A stretch of DNA of 64,000 bases from Paenibacillus sp. 481 (GTDB lineage Bacteria; Bacillota; Bacilli; Paenibacillales; Paenibacillaceae), in NCBI RefSeq assembly GCF_021223605.1, contig NZ_CP075175.1, forward strand, positions 248,001-312,000, in the 5' to 3' direction. Below the pieces are notes generated by a model. The model was not told the origin of the DNA. It was given only the letters and a program-made list of their open reading frames with translations, and did no database searches. The position numbers and the translations under genes were made by a program. Shown here piece after piece: positions 27,246 to 34,748 of this stretch (within the stretch, counting starts at the first letter, position 1; each line of letters starts with the position of its first letter).

Positions 27246-28451
27246 TTAAGCCTTTGCGAAACAGCTCAACAGCGCATCTGCAGCATTTTTGTATCCGCCT
27301 GCGTGTTTCAACGACTCTCCAATCACATGAGCTTGCTCCTTATAAGCGGGATCATTCAATACTTGCAATACGGCATCACGCAACATCTCCGGCGTCAATT
27401 CCTTGCTATTCAGCGAAATACCGGCACCTAGCTCTTGCACACGATGCGCTACGGCTGGCTGATCCGATGTTAATGGAATCATCACTAATGGGACACTGTA
27501 GTACATGGCTTCGCTTGTACTGTTCATTCCAGCATGCGTAACAAAGGCGTCAGCTCGTTGCAGCATTTCTAGCTGCGGAACATAGGGCGCAATCGTAAAA
27601 TTGTCAGGAATACAATCCGCCAAAGGCTCCATATCCGTATATTTACCGGAGGAAAGCACAACTTGAACGGGCACATCCCGTAATGCTGCAAAGCAAAGTT
27701 CATAAAACTTCAAATCTCTATTTAAAATAGTGCCCATAGAAATGTATACAATTGGTTGGTCATGAGCTTGAAGCTGCTCAAACGGAAAAGGTGGTGCATC
27801 ATGACGCGGCACGATAGACGAACCCGTAAAAATATAACTGTCATCTAATCGATCAACTTGAGGTTGGAAATAACGACTTGTGTAAACGAGCTTCATCGTT
27901 CCATATTGTGCAGTAATATCAGATAACGTAGGAGTAGGAACGTCAAATTGCTGAGATAGCTGGTACGCCAGTTCCACGATGCCATCATAAAGCTGCTGTG
28001 CGTATGCTTCGTCATTAGATGGGAAATCATCTGTTTGTATGTCAGTTAAAGGATCTGTGAATGCAAAGGAAGTAATGGAGGAGACAACAGGAATACCTAG
28101 TTTATCGGAAAGAATTGAACCTCCCCAACACATTAAAGAGTCATAGATTACATAATCATACTCACTAGCTTTCGCGATCGTGAGTACCTCAGGAACGATC
28201 TGCCGGACAAGTCCGCGCAACACCATATTCGGAAACTCGTATGGATGCTTCCTCTCAGCTGGATCAAAACTCGAATCAAACGAAAAGGGATAAGCTACAA
28301 ATTGTGCTCCTGTCTGTTCAATTTTAGAGCGGTATTCCTCTGTGCAAAGGTACACAACTTCCTCACCGTTGTCTACTAATTGTTTGACTAACCCAAGTGT
28401 TGGATTAATGTGTCCTTCAGCAGGAATATTGACAAACAAAATACGAGCCAT
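27246..28451 (-). CDS. Macrolide-type (GT1/MGT) glycosyltransferase, YjiC-like
   Basis: A 401-residue GT-B fold UDP-glycosyltransferase. The N-terminal acceptor domain begins with RILFVNIPAEGHINPTLGL. The C-terminal donor signature VTHAGMNSTSEAMYYSVPLVMIPLTSDQ contains the HAG...SxxEA...P...DQ pattern of MGT-family enzymes. Bacillus YjiC-type enzymes glucosylate flavonoids and antibiotics, so a xenobiotic or antibiotic-inactivating role is plausible. ATG 28451 is the start because GGAGG is nine bases upstream. It is monocistronic. Confidence 0.87.
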   Translation of the reverse strand: MARILFVNIPAEGHINPTLGLVKQLVDNGEEVVYLCTEEYRSKIEQTGAQFVAYPFSFDSSFDPAERKHPYEFPNMVLRGLVRQIVPEVLTIAKASEYDYVIYDSLMCWGGSILSDKLGIPVVSSITSFAFTDPLTDIQTDDFPSNDEAYAQQLYDGIVELAYQLSQQFDVPTPTLSDITAQYGTMKLVYTSRYFQPQVDRLDDSYIFTGSSIVPRHDAPPFPFEQLQAHDQPIVYISMGTILNRDLKFYELCFAALRDVPVQVVLSSGKYTDMEPLADCIPDNFTIAPYVPQLEMLQRADAFVTHAGMNSTSEAMYYSVPLVMIPLTSDQPAVAHRVQELGAGISLNSKELTPEMLRDAVLQVLNDPAYKEQAHVIGESLKHAGGYKNAADALLSCFAKA

Positions 28452-28542
28452 CTTCTTCGCCTCCAATTATGAGAATTCATTCCATAGAAAATAATAGCAT
28501 AACAGATTACTTTTAACAAATTAAAAATTGCATAAATATCAC

Positions 28543-28585
28543 GAAAAAAGAAGCCGAGGTCTCATTTGAGACTCGACTTCTTCTT
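28543..28585 (-). terminator. Terminator after the PASTA pseudokinase gene
   Basis: AAGAAGCCGAGGTCTC pairs with GAGACTCGACTTCTT; the minus strand continues with TTTTTT. Confidence 0.8.
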
Positions 28586-28594
28586 TCTACTTCG

Positions 28595-30268
28595 CTATTT
28601 TTTTTCGCGAGACACGTAAAATTTAATTCTCTGACCTTTTTTCAATGCTGTATCGACTGCTGGTTCTTGCTGATACACCATACCTGCTGGCTGCTCATCG
28701 CTGTTCTTAATTTCAAAATCATATTTTAAGCCTGCGGCACGAATTTGTTTCTCTGCCTCATCGCGTGTAAGTCCAACTAAGTTGGGCATCACAACTTCAT
28801 TCGTTGCGGTAGTTCCACCTTGTTCACTAGGCGTATCTGGAACAGATGTCGTCGGGTCTGTGCCGTTCGGATCTAGAGTTGACGTTGGATCTGTTGCATC
28901 TGTTGGATCAGTTGGGTCAGTAGACTCGATTGGCGCATTGTCGTCCACTGCACCTGGTCGTCCAGGAACTGGCGTTCTGTCCGTTTCCGTGCTACTGCCA
29001 TTGCCGCTACTTTGCTCACCGCTAGAGTTCGGTTGCTCTGACTCATTTCGATTGTCAGATTCAGTCTGCCTCTCAGGTTCACGTGAGTGCTGGTCACCTG
29101 TTTCATTAGAGCCTTGATCCTGCCCTACTTCCGATGAAGGCTCACTTGGCTCACTGCCGCCCTCTCCTTGACCGGACGTTGATTCAGCTGAATTACTTTC
29201 ATTATTTTGCTGCGCTTCACTGTTTGCACTATTTTCTGCCCCAGCAACTGATTGTTCAGTCGGCATCGACGTAGCTTCTTTCGTCGAAGAAGAAGCACCT
29301 GCCCACATAAAGCCCGCAATGATTACAGCAAACAGCCCCGCAACAGAGCCAATCATCCACAGTTTATGATTTCGCCCAGCCGCTTGCGGTTCGTCTGGTT
29401 CGTCATCTACTGTATCTTCTACCTCCAAAGGCCTCGATACAGGCTTCGATGCAGACTTCGATACTGGCTTATTGATAACTGGTTGCTGTGTAGCGCTATT
29501 CATCGGTTCAGCACTCGTACTTGTATGTATCGGTGTACCTGCATCAGCACTTGACCGTGCAACTTCTCCGCCACCACGTACAGAACGTTCCAAAATTTCG
29601 CGCAGCGAAAGCATGAAAGCGAACAAGGAACATTCCCCTGTGTAGCCGCGTCGTGCTACTTGCAGCAAGGGCTCCTTTTGATCCATAGGAAGATCATCCA
29701 GTTCATACGACAAACGCTCCATAAATAGGTCGAGCGAAGCAGGAACTCTAGTCTGTCTTGTAGCAAGCTGGTACAATAGTCGGCTAATTCCTTTGGCCCC
29801 TTGCTCATCCGCAGTTGCGGAAGACCAGTAGTCAACAATTAACAAGTGATTGTCGCCTGTGATCCACAAATTGTTGGAAGCGACCGAAAATCCACTTACT
29901 TTAGCTTCCATCGCATCTTGCATACTAATGCCCAAGTCAAATAGCATGGTCAGCATTTCAGAGGCGTTCAATTTACGTTGTAACAAATATTCGGATAATG
30001 GCATGCCTGAGTACGCCGTGAACACGACATAGGCCACCTGTGCTGTTGTGCCTGCATTTAATATATGAAAAAAGCGTTGATTCGCAAAATGGGATACTTG
30101 CGCAAACGCATGCTTAAACGCATCGGAGCTATGTACACCCTCTTTTTCCATTACGTATACAAACACATCACGCTGCAAGGACACGTCCTTGGCTAAATAT
30201 AAAGTTCCTTCGGCTAATGAATGAAGTTCATTCACGATTTCATAACGATCTCCGATATTCGCGAGCAT
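28595..30268 (-). CDS. Membrane-anchored PASTA-domain pseudokinase
   Basis: A 557-residue protein arranged like a PrkC-type eukaryotic-like kinase: an N-terminal cytoplasmic kinase-like domain (about 1-225), a juxtamembrane linker, one membrane helix (about 304-324), a very acidic Ser/Thr/Glu-rich extracellular stalk, and one C-terminal PASTA domain (about 485-557, MPNLVGLTRDEAEKQIRAAGL...). The catalytic machinery appears lost. The Gly-rich loop is missing, the VAIK lysine segment reads VFVYVM, the HRDLKPxN catalytic loop reads VSGFSVASNN without the Asp, and DFG reads VDYW (Asp146 kept). PASTA domains bind muropeptides and, in some proteins, beta-lactams, so this is likely a non-enzymatic wall sensor or scaffold. 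It is divergent from the sensor kinase/regulator fusion, 198 bp apart. Confidence 0.85.
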   Translation of the reverse strand: MLANIGDRYEIVNELHSLAEGTLYLAKDVSLQRDVFVYVMEKEGVHSSDAFKHAFAQVSHFANQRFFHILNAGTTAQVAYVVFTAYSGMPLSEYLLQRKLNASEMLTMLFDLGISMQDAMEAKVSGFSVASNNLWITGDNHLLIVDYWSSATADEQGAKGISRLLYQLATRQTRVPASLDLFMERLSYELDDLPMDQKEPLLQVARRGYTGECSLFAFMLSLREILERSVRGGGEVARSSADAGTPIHTSTSAEPMNSATQQPVINKPVSKSASKPVSRPLEVEDTVDDEPDEPQAAGRNHKLWMIGSVAGLFAVIIAGFMWAGASSSTKEATSMPTEQSVAGAENSANSEAQQNNESNSAESTSGQGEGGSEPSEPSSEVGQDQGSNETGDQHSREPERQTESDNRNESEQPNSSGEQSSGNGSSTETDRTPVPGRPGAVDDNAPIESTDPTDPTDATDPTSTLDPNGTDPTTSVPDTPSEQGGTTATNEVVMPNLVGLTRDEAEKQIRAAGLKYDFEIKNSDEQPAGMVYQQEPAVDTALKKGQRIKFYVSREKK

Positions 30269-30395
30269 TAAATCTCTCCCTCTCCATGAACACTCATGCT
30301 GTCATTATGCCGGAAATTCACCTATTTTGCAAAGGTAGCGCGTGAAAAGGGTATCAATTTATGTCGAAATTAGTCTATTCTCGCAAAAAACATAT

Positions 30396-30411
30396 AAGGA
30401 GTTCACTCCTT
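30396..30411. promoter_or_regulatory. Inverted repeat AAGGAGT-TC-ACTCCTT before the kinase/regulator fusion
   Basis: Perfect 7-bp arms around a 2-base centre. It ends at the position expected for the -35 element of a TACAAT -10 at 30433-30438. It lies between two divergent genes and could be an autoregulatory site of the fused response regulator. Confidence 0.4.
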
Positions 30412-30466
30412 TTCATTACAACGATTACCAGTTACAATAGGCTTAATACATATCAGGGGGTTGTTT

Positions 30467-32293
30467 ATGTTCACCTATTTAAAGAGTTGGTCCAAATTCG
30501 ACTGGATTCAGCTTAGTTTTAGATTTCTAGCAGTATGTGCTTTTCTCGGACATATACACTTTGATAAGCAAATCGAAATAAATTGGATTACTTATGGAAG
30601 CATTATTAGCGTATTTTTCATCCCCCTCTTTGCATTAGTTGCCTTTGGTGTTGAAAAATATATCATTACGGAATTGCTCGTTAGCGGAATTGTATCTTTA
30701 TTTATGACATATGAGTTTGGGGCACCACTTTGGCTAACTGCTATTAATCTTTCACTCGGATATTATGTTAACCGGAAGTCTCTACATTTCATTGTGGCGC
30801 CGCTTACTACAATCATACTTCCATTCGTTGAATTTTTAATATTAGACTCGCAGCCCGCTGTACATACTTTTCTCGGTATTTTTAATACGATGTGCGTATA
30901 CGCACTCGGATTTGCAATTAGTGCATTACGTCACTCTAATGAAGAGAAACAACAGAAACTTCAAATTATTAATGAGCAATATACCATTTTACAGCAATAT
31001 TCTTCGCAAGTTGAGCGCTTAGTCGTCTTGGAAGAACGGAATCGCATGGCCAAAGAACTCCACGATACGATTGGACATACGTTTACTTCCATTATCATGG
31101 GGTTAGAAACGATTAAAGCAACAGCAGCGCCAGATGCTAGTCAGGAAAAGGTAGAACGTCTAGTTCGACTTACACGAACCGGATTGGCAGACGTACGGAG
31201 GCAAGTGCATGAGATTCGTGCAACGGAAGAAGACGCGACGATAGATGAACAACTTCGTCACTTGACCGAACAATTTATGGATCATACAGAGACAAAAGTA
31301 TCACTGCGTATTATCGGTGAGGCTTATGATGTATATAATCCAGTCAAGCATACGCTCGCTCGATGTTTGCAGGAAGCATTGACCAATGCACTTCGTCACG
31401 GTCAGGCCACTTCTGTGAACGTATTGTTGCACTATGAACCTAATCAACTCTTGTTACAAGTTCAAGACAACGGAAGCGGACAGGAAGAAATGAAATATGG
31501 CTTCGGCCTGTCCGCAATGCAAGAGCGGCTATACAGCTTACAAGGTAAACTGTATACGGATAGTAAACCAAATGAAGGCACCATTATTACATGTGTGATT
31601 CCGCAACAAACGTATCTAAATAAGCAAGAAATCAAAATATTACTAGTAGATGATCAGCCTCTAATGCGTGAGAGCCTAGGGCTCCTACTGGAAGCTGAGC
31701 GAGATTTTAACATCCTCACAGCCCATGACGGCCCGACAGCTATTGAGCGCTGTGAGCAAGAGCAGCCCCATATCGTGTTGATGGATGTACACATGCCTGA
31801 CATGGACGGCATTACGGCTGCACGTTTCATAAAAGAGCGTTTTCCAGAGACACGTATTATTATGATTACGTCAATGGATAACCCAGCCTTAGCCCAACAA
31901 GCCATGAGTATCGGTGCAGAAGGATACTTACTGAAATCCATTCCAGCTGAAGAATTAGCACATACGGTGCGCTTAGTGTACCGAGGCGGCACGATCATTT
32001 CTAGAGACATCGCAGACCAGTTATTCAAAGAAAACGGTCTCACCGAGCAGCTGGCTGATAGGAGTTCAAGGCCCGCTGGCACGAATCCTTATCAATTAAC
32101 AGACCGAGAATTGGAGATTCTCGGTCATCTTGTAAAAGGGCACCGCTATAAAATGATCGCGGGTAAATTGTATTTATCAGAAGGCACAGTGCGCAATTAT
32201 ATTTCATCTATTTATTCGAAGCTGCACGTCCGTAATCGCTCGGAAGCTGTCACTAAAGCAGAACAGGAACAGCTTCTTTCTTCAACTTCCTAA
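30467..32293 (+). CDS. Single-chain membrane histidine kinase fused to NarL-type response regulator
   Basis: A 608-residue polypeptide joining two proteins that are normally separate. Residues 1-155 hold about five or six membrane helices, with no large extracellular domain. Then come HisKA_3 (EERNRMAKELHDTIGHT, phospho-acceptor His199), a HATPase_c domain (N-box Asn307, NGSG and GFGL motifs), a receiver domain from about 388 (VDDQ, phospho-acceptor Asp440, Thr468, Lys490) and a LuxR-type helix-turn-helix (543-603). The junction (VIPQQTYLNKQEIKILLVDD) shows neither stop nor restart. All catalytic residues are intact. ATG 30467 follows AGGGGG. As drawn, the DNA-binding domain would be membrane tethered unless processed. 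Neighbours suggest envelope sensing. Confidence 0.88.
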   Translation: MFTYLKSWSKFDWIQLSFRFLAVCAFLGHIHFDKQIEINWITYGSIISVFFIPLFALVAFGVEKYIITELLVSGIVSLFMTYEFGAPLWLTAINLSLGYYVNRKSLHFIVAPLTTIILPFVEFLILDSQPAVHTFLGIFNTMCVYALGFAISALRHSNEEKQQKLQIINEQYTILQQYSSQVERLVVLEERNRMAKELHDTIGHTFTSIIMGLETIKATAAPDASQEKVERLVRLTRTGLADVRRQVHEIRATEEDATIDEQLRHLTEQFMDHTETKVSLRIIGEAYDVYNPVKHTLARCLQEALTNALRHGQATSVNVLLHYEPNQLLLQVQDNGSGQEEMKYGFGLSAMQERLYSLQGKLYTDSKPNEGTIITCVIPQQTYLNKQEIKILLVDDQPLMRESLGLLLEAERDFNILTAHDGPTAIERCEQEQPHIVLMDVHMPDMDGITAARFIKERFPETRIIMITSMDNPALAQQAMSIGAEGYLLKSIPAEELAHTVRLVYRGGTIISRDIADQLFKENGLTEQLADRSSRPAGTNPYQLTDRELEILGHLVKGHRYKMIAGKLYLSEGTVRNYISSIYSKLHVRNRSEAVTKAEQEQLLSSTS

Positions 32294-32328
32294 ACAGCTC
32301 GTAATTCGTTCCTAAACGGCTTCTAAAT

Positions 32329-32374
32329 AAGCGGATACCCCCTAAAGTACACCATATTACAGGGGTATCCGCTT
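32329..32374 (+). terminator. Terminator after the kinase/regulator fusion gene
   Basis: AAGCGGATACCCC (from 32329) pairs perfectly with GGGGTATCCGCTT (32362-32374). Three TTTTCAGTC-like 10-bp direct repeats follow at about 32380-32410. Confidence 0.75.
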
Positions 32375-32430
32375 TGAGTCGTTTCAGTCTTTTCAGTCTT
32401 TTCAGTCGTTACGTGTTCAGATTCAAATCA

Positions 32431-34524
32431 TCATTTAGAAATCGGAGCAAAGCTTTGTACAATAAGAGCTGCCGCCTCTTGCCGTAACAAAGGCTGCGTG
32501 GATTTAAAGTCAGTCGCTCCATCTGGCTGTACACGTACCTCTGGCCCATGCATTTTCCCTGCCACTAGCATTTGCACCGCTTCCAACGCCCAATCATCTG
32601 TTTTGCCGCTAAGTTTAGCTGTTCTAGGCGCTTTTCCAATCATTTTATGAAGTGTATACAACATATGCGCGGCCTCTTGCCGCGTGATTTGCTTATTCGG
32701 CTCAAATCGACCATTGTTCATTCGCGTAATAATACCACTTTCGACTAAACTCTGAATATAAGGCCCTTCGGGAATATGTTTAATATCTGTAATACTCACC
32801 TTGTGGGAAGGTGCCCAATTAATCGCCTTCGCCAGCATATGAACAAACTGCGCGCGCGTAAGCACATCTGTAGCCCCAAACGTACCATCCTTTTTCGGCT
32901 GTAATCCACCTAACCGACTAAATGCATCAATATAACTAGCATAAGGATGTTTCTCCCCAATATCTGTGTAAACTACCTTTTTGTTTGTTACTTTTTGCGC
33001 CCAACTTGCCGGATTTACTTTTCCACGATACAAATACGATATGGTTCTATCTGTTTCCTGTTTAAATCCGAGCCATTCTCCCTCTTTGCTGGTAAACAGA
33101 CTCCCATCTACCTGGCGGAACAATTGAATGTCATTTCCCGTTTGCACTTTTAACTGTTTATCTGAAGTGACGGTGACGTTGGTAAGGACCAATCCGGCGC
33201 GCAAATCTCGGTATTGCCCTTCGTATCGCTTCAATTGCTCCATCGTCGGGTTCAAATAAACCGTTTCTTGCTTGCGCTGCGGGTAATAATGCTCCATAAA
33301 CGCTTTCGTAGCTGTATCACGCAACACCATAGGATCACTCTCATTAAAAATAATGAATGCTCCTGCGTTCTGCTCAGGAACGAGCCACATCCATGAACTG
33401 AATCCCGGCGTATCCCCTCCTTTTCCGATCACATGCTGCCCATTATGATTAGTGTGAAAAAAGGATTCAAACCCGAATCCGCCATTTGTTATTAAAGGAT
33501 GGATCGCTACTGCTGGCTTGAGCATTTGTTCCACGGATTTCTCCTTTAATATACGTGCTTTCCCAAGCTTCCCTTCCTGTAACATCGCGATCATGTATTT
33601 TGCCATATCATCTCCAGTTGCGAGCATACCGCCTGTAGGCAAGTCAACCGGATTGTTGCGGAATCGCGGAAGCTCTTTTCCATTACTATAGCTAGCTGCA
33701 ACGTTGGCACGCATACCAGGGAGCTCTGCAAAGCTGCTGCTCGTCATGCCTAGCGGCTTTAATAAATGTTCATTTCCATACTTATAAAAAGGAACACCTG
33801 TTAGCTTCTCCACGATATAACCTTGCAGCATAAACGAATAGTTATCGTACGCGTAGCTGGTGCCTGGTGTACGAACAACTGTCGGTACGTTCTGCTTCAC
33901 GAACTGTTCCAAGGAGATGGACGGCGCATTGCCATATTCAAATGCTTTACCGATCCCTTTGTCCGTATGATCGAAGCCTGACGTATAACTAAGTAAATGC
34001 CTTGCCGTAAGTGGAACTTTCGTTTCGTTCGGAATTTTAAAATCGATATAATTATGAATATCGCGATCCAAATCAATTCTCCCTTGTTCCACAAGCTGCA
34101 TAAATACGGTTGTGGTGAGTGCCTTAGTCGTAGAACCGATATACAACAGCGTCTTCTTAGGATCCATCGGTATTTTTTTGGCAGTATCGGCATAACCGTA
34201 GCCCTTACTTAACACCACTTTGCCGTTATTGACGATTACGATGACACCACCGGGTACTTTTTTATACGCGGGGCTGCTGAACAATCGATCCGCAAATGCT
34301 TCCACTTCTTTCGGATCAGTTGGTCCCTTATGCACGATTTTCTGCGCAGGCTTTGTTATTTTAGAAGCTTTAGAAACAGGTAACGTTTCCATTGACTGTA
34401 CACGTTCCGAATTGGAAGCATGGGCAATCGGCAGTGCCCCCACAGCATTAGTAAGTAGCAATAACGTTGTTAATAGTATACATCCACCCTTTTTTAAAGG
34501 ATTAGACTTCCGATAGTGCATCAT
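32431..34524 (-). CDS. Class C beta-lactamase-like serine hydrolase with SLH repeats (paralogue A)
   Basis: A 697-residue exported protein: signal peptide (cleavage near HASN, about residue 36), linker, S12 beta-lactamase/DD-peptidase domain (about 70-425), a beta-rich domain, and three SLH-like repeats (about 505-697). Active-site motifs: Ser131-x-x-Lys134 (GSTTKALTT), Tyr225-Asp-Asn227, and GKGGDTPGF in place of KTG. ATG 34524 is used because GAGGA lies six bases before it; ATG 34530 touches the ribosome site. Likely a wall-bound peptidase or esterase of the penicillin-recognising superfamily, held by the S-layer anchor; true beta-lactamase activity is not implied. About 75% similar by eye to paralogue B just upstream. 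Confidence 0.88.
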   Translation of the reverse strand: MMHYRKSNPLKKGGCILLTTLLLLTNAVGALPIAHASNSERVQSMETLPVSKASKITKPAQKIVHKGPTDPKEVEAFADRLFSSPAYKKVPGGVIVIVNNGKVVLSKGYGYADTAKKIPMDPKKTLLYIGSTTKALTTTVFMQLVEQGRIDLDRDIHNYIDFKIPNETKVPLTARHLLSYTSGFDHTDKGIGKAFEYGNAPSISLEQFVKQNVPTVVRTPGTSYAYDNYSFMLQGYIVEKLTGVPFYKYGNEHLLKPLGMTSSSFAELPGMRANVAASYSNGKELPRFRNNPVDLPTGGMLATGDDMAKYMIAMLQEGKLGKARILKEKSVEQMLKPAVAIHPLITNGGFGFESFFHTNHNGQHVIGKGGDTPGFSSWMWLVPEQNAGAFIIFNESDPMVLRDTATKAFMEHYYPQRKQETVYLNPTMEQLKRYEGQYRDLRAGLVLTNVTVTSDKQLKVQTGNDIQLFRQVDGSLFTSKEGEWLGFKQETDRTISYLYRGKVNPASWAQKVTNKKVVYTDIGEKHPYASYIDAFSRLGGLQPKKDGTFGATDVLTRAQFVHMLAKAINWAPSHKVSITDIKHIPEGPYIQSLVESGIITRMNNGRFEPNKQITRQEAAHMLYTLHKMIGKAPRTAKLSGKTDDWALEAVQMLVAGKMHGPEVRVQPDGATDFKSTQPLLRQEAAALIVQSFAPISK

Positions 34525-34595
34525 GTACATTCCTCATTTCAACGAATAGTTAACTTCGCTGAAACGTTATCATGCTAACCGTCATATCGACGAGT

Positions 34596-34621
34596 GATAA
34601 AATGTCATATGACATTTTATC
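34596..34621. promoter_or_regulatory. 26-bp perfect palindrome upstream of paralogue A
   Basis: Two 13-bp arms (GATAAAATGTCAT and its complement) abut without a loop, about 75 bp before the start codon. With no loop and no T tract it looks like a protein-binding site rather than a terminator. No copy precedes paralogue B. Confidence 0.5.
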
Positions 34622-34635
34622 GCCTTGCTGTGGAT

Positions 34636-34680
34636 ACAAAAAAGCCCCGAACCATCTGCCAAGAAAGGTTCGAGACTTAC
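34636..34680 (-). terminator. Terminator after paralogue B
   Basis: GTCTCGAACC and GGTTCGGGGC (minus strand) form an imperfect stem with a 14-base loop, then TTTTTT. Confidence 0.75.
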
Positions 34681-34748
34681 ATGTACACAATCGCGCCAAT
34701 TTGTCTGGGGTAGTCATTTCAGCTATTGATATGTTCAGATATGAACGT

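Noticed and set aside
27140-27541. A 133-codon plus-strand frame
   Set aside because: Most of it lies antisense to the glycosyltransferase gene and it has no ribosome site or recognisable domain.
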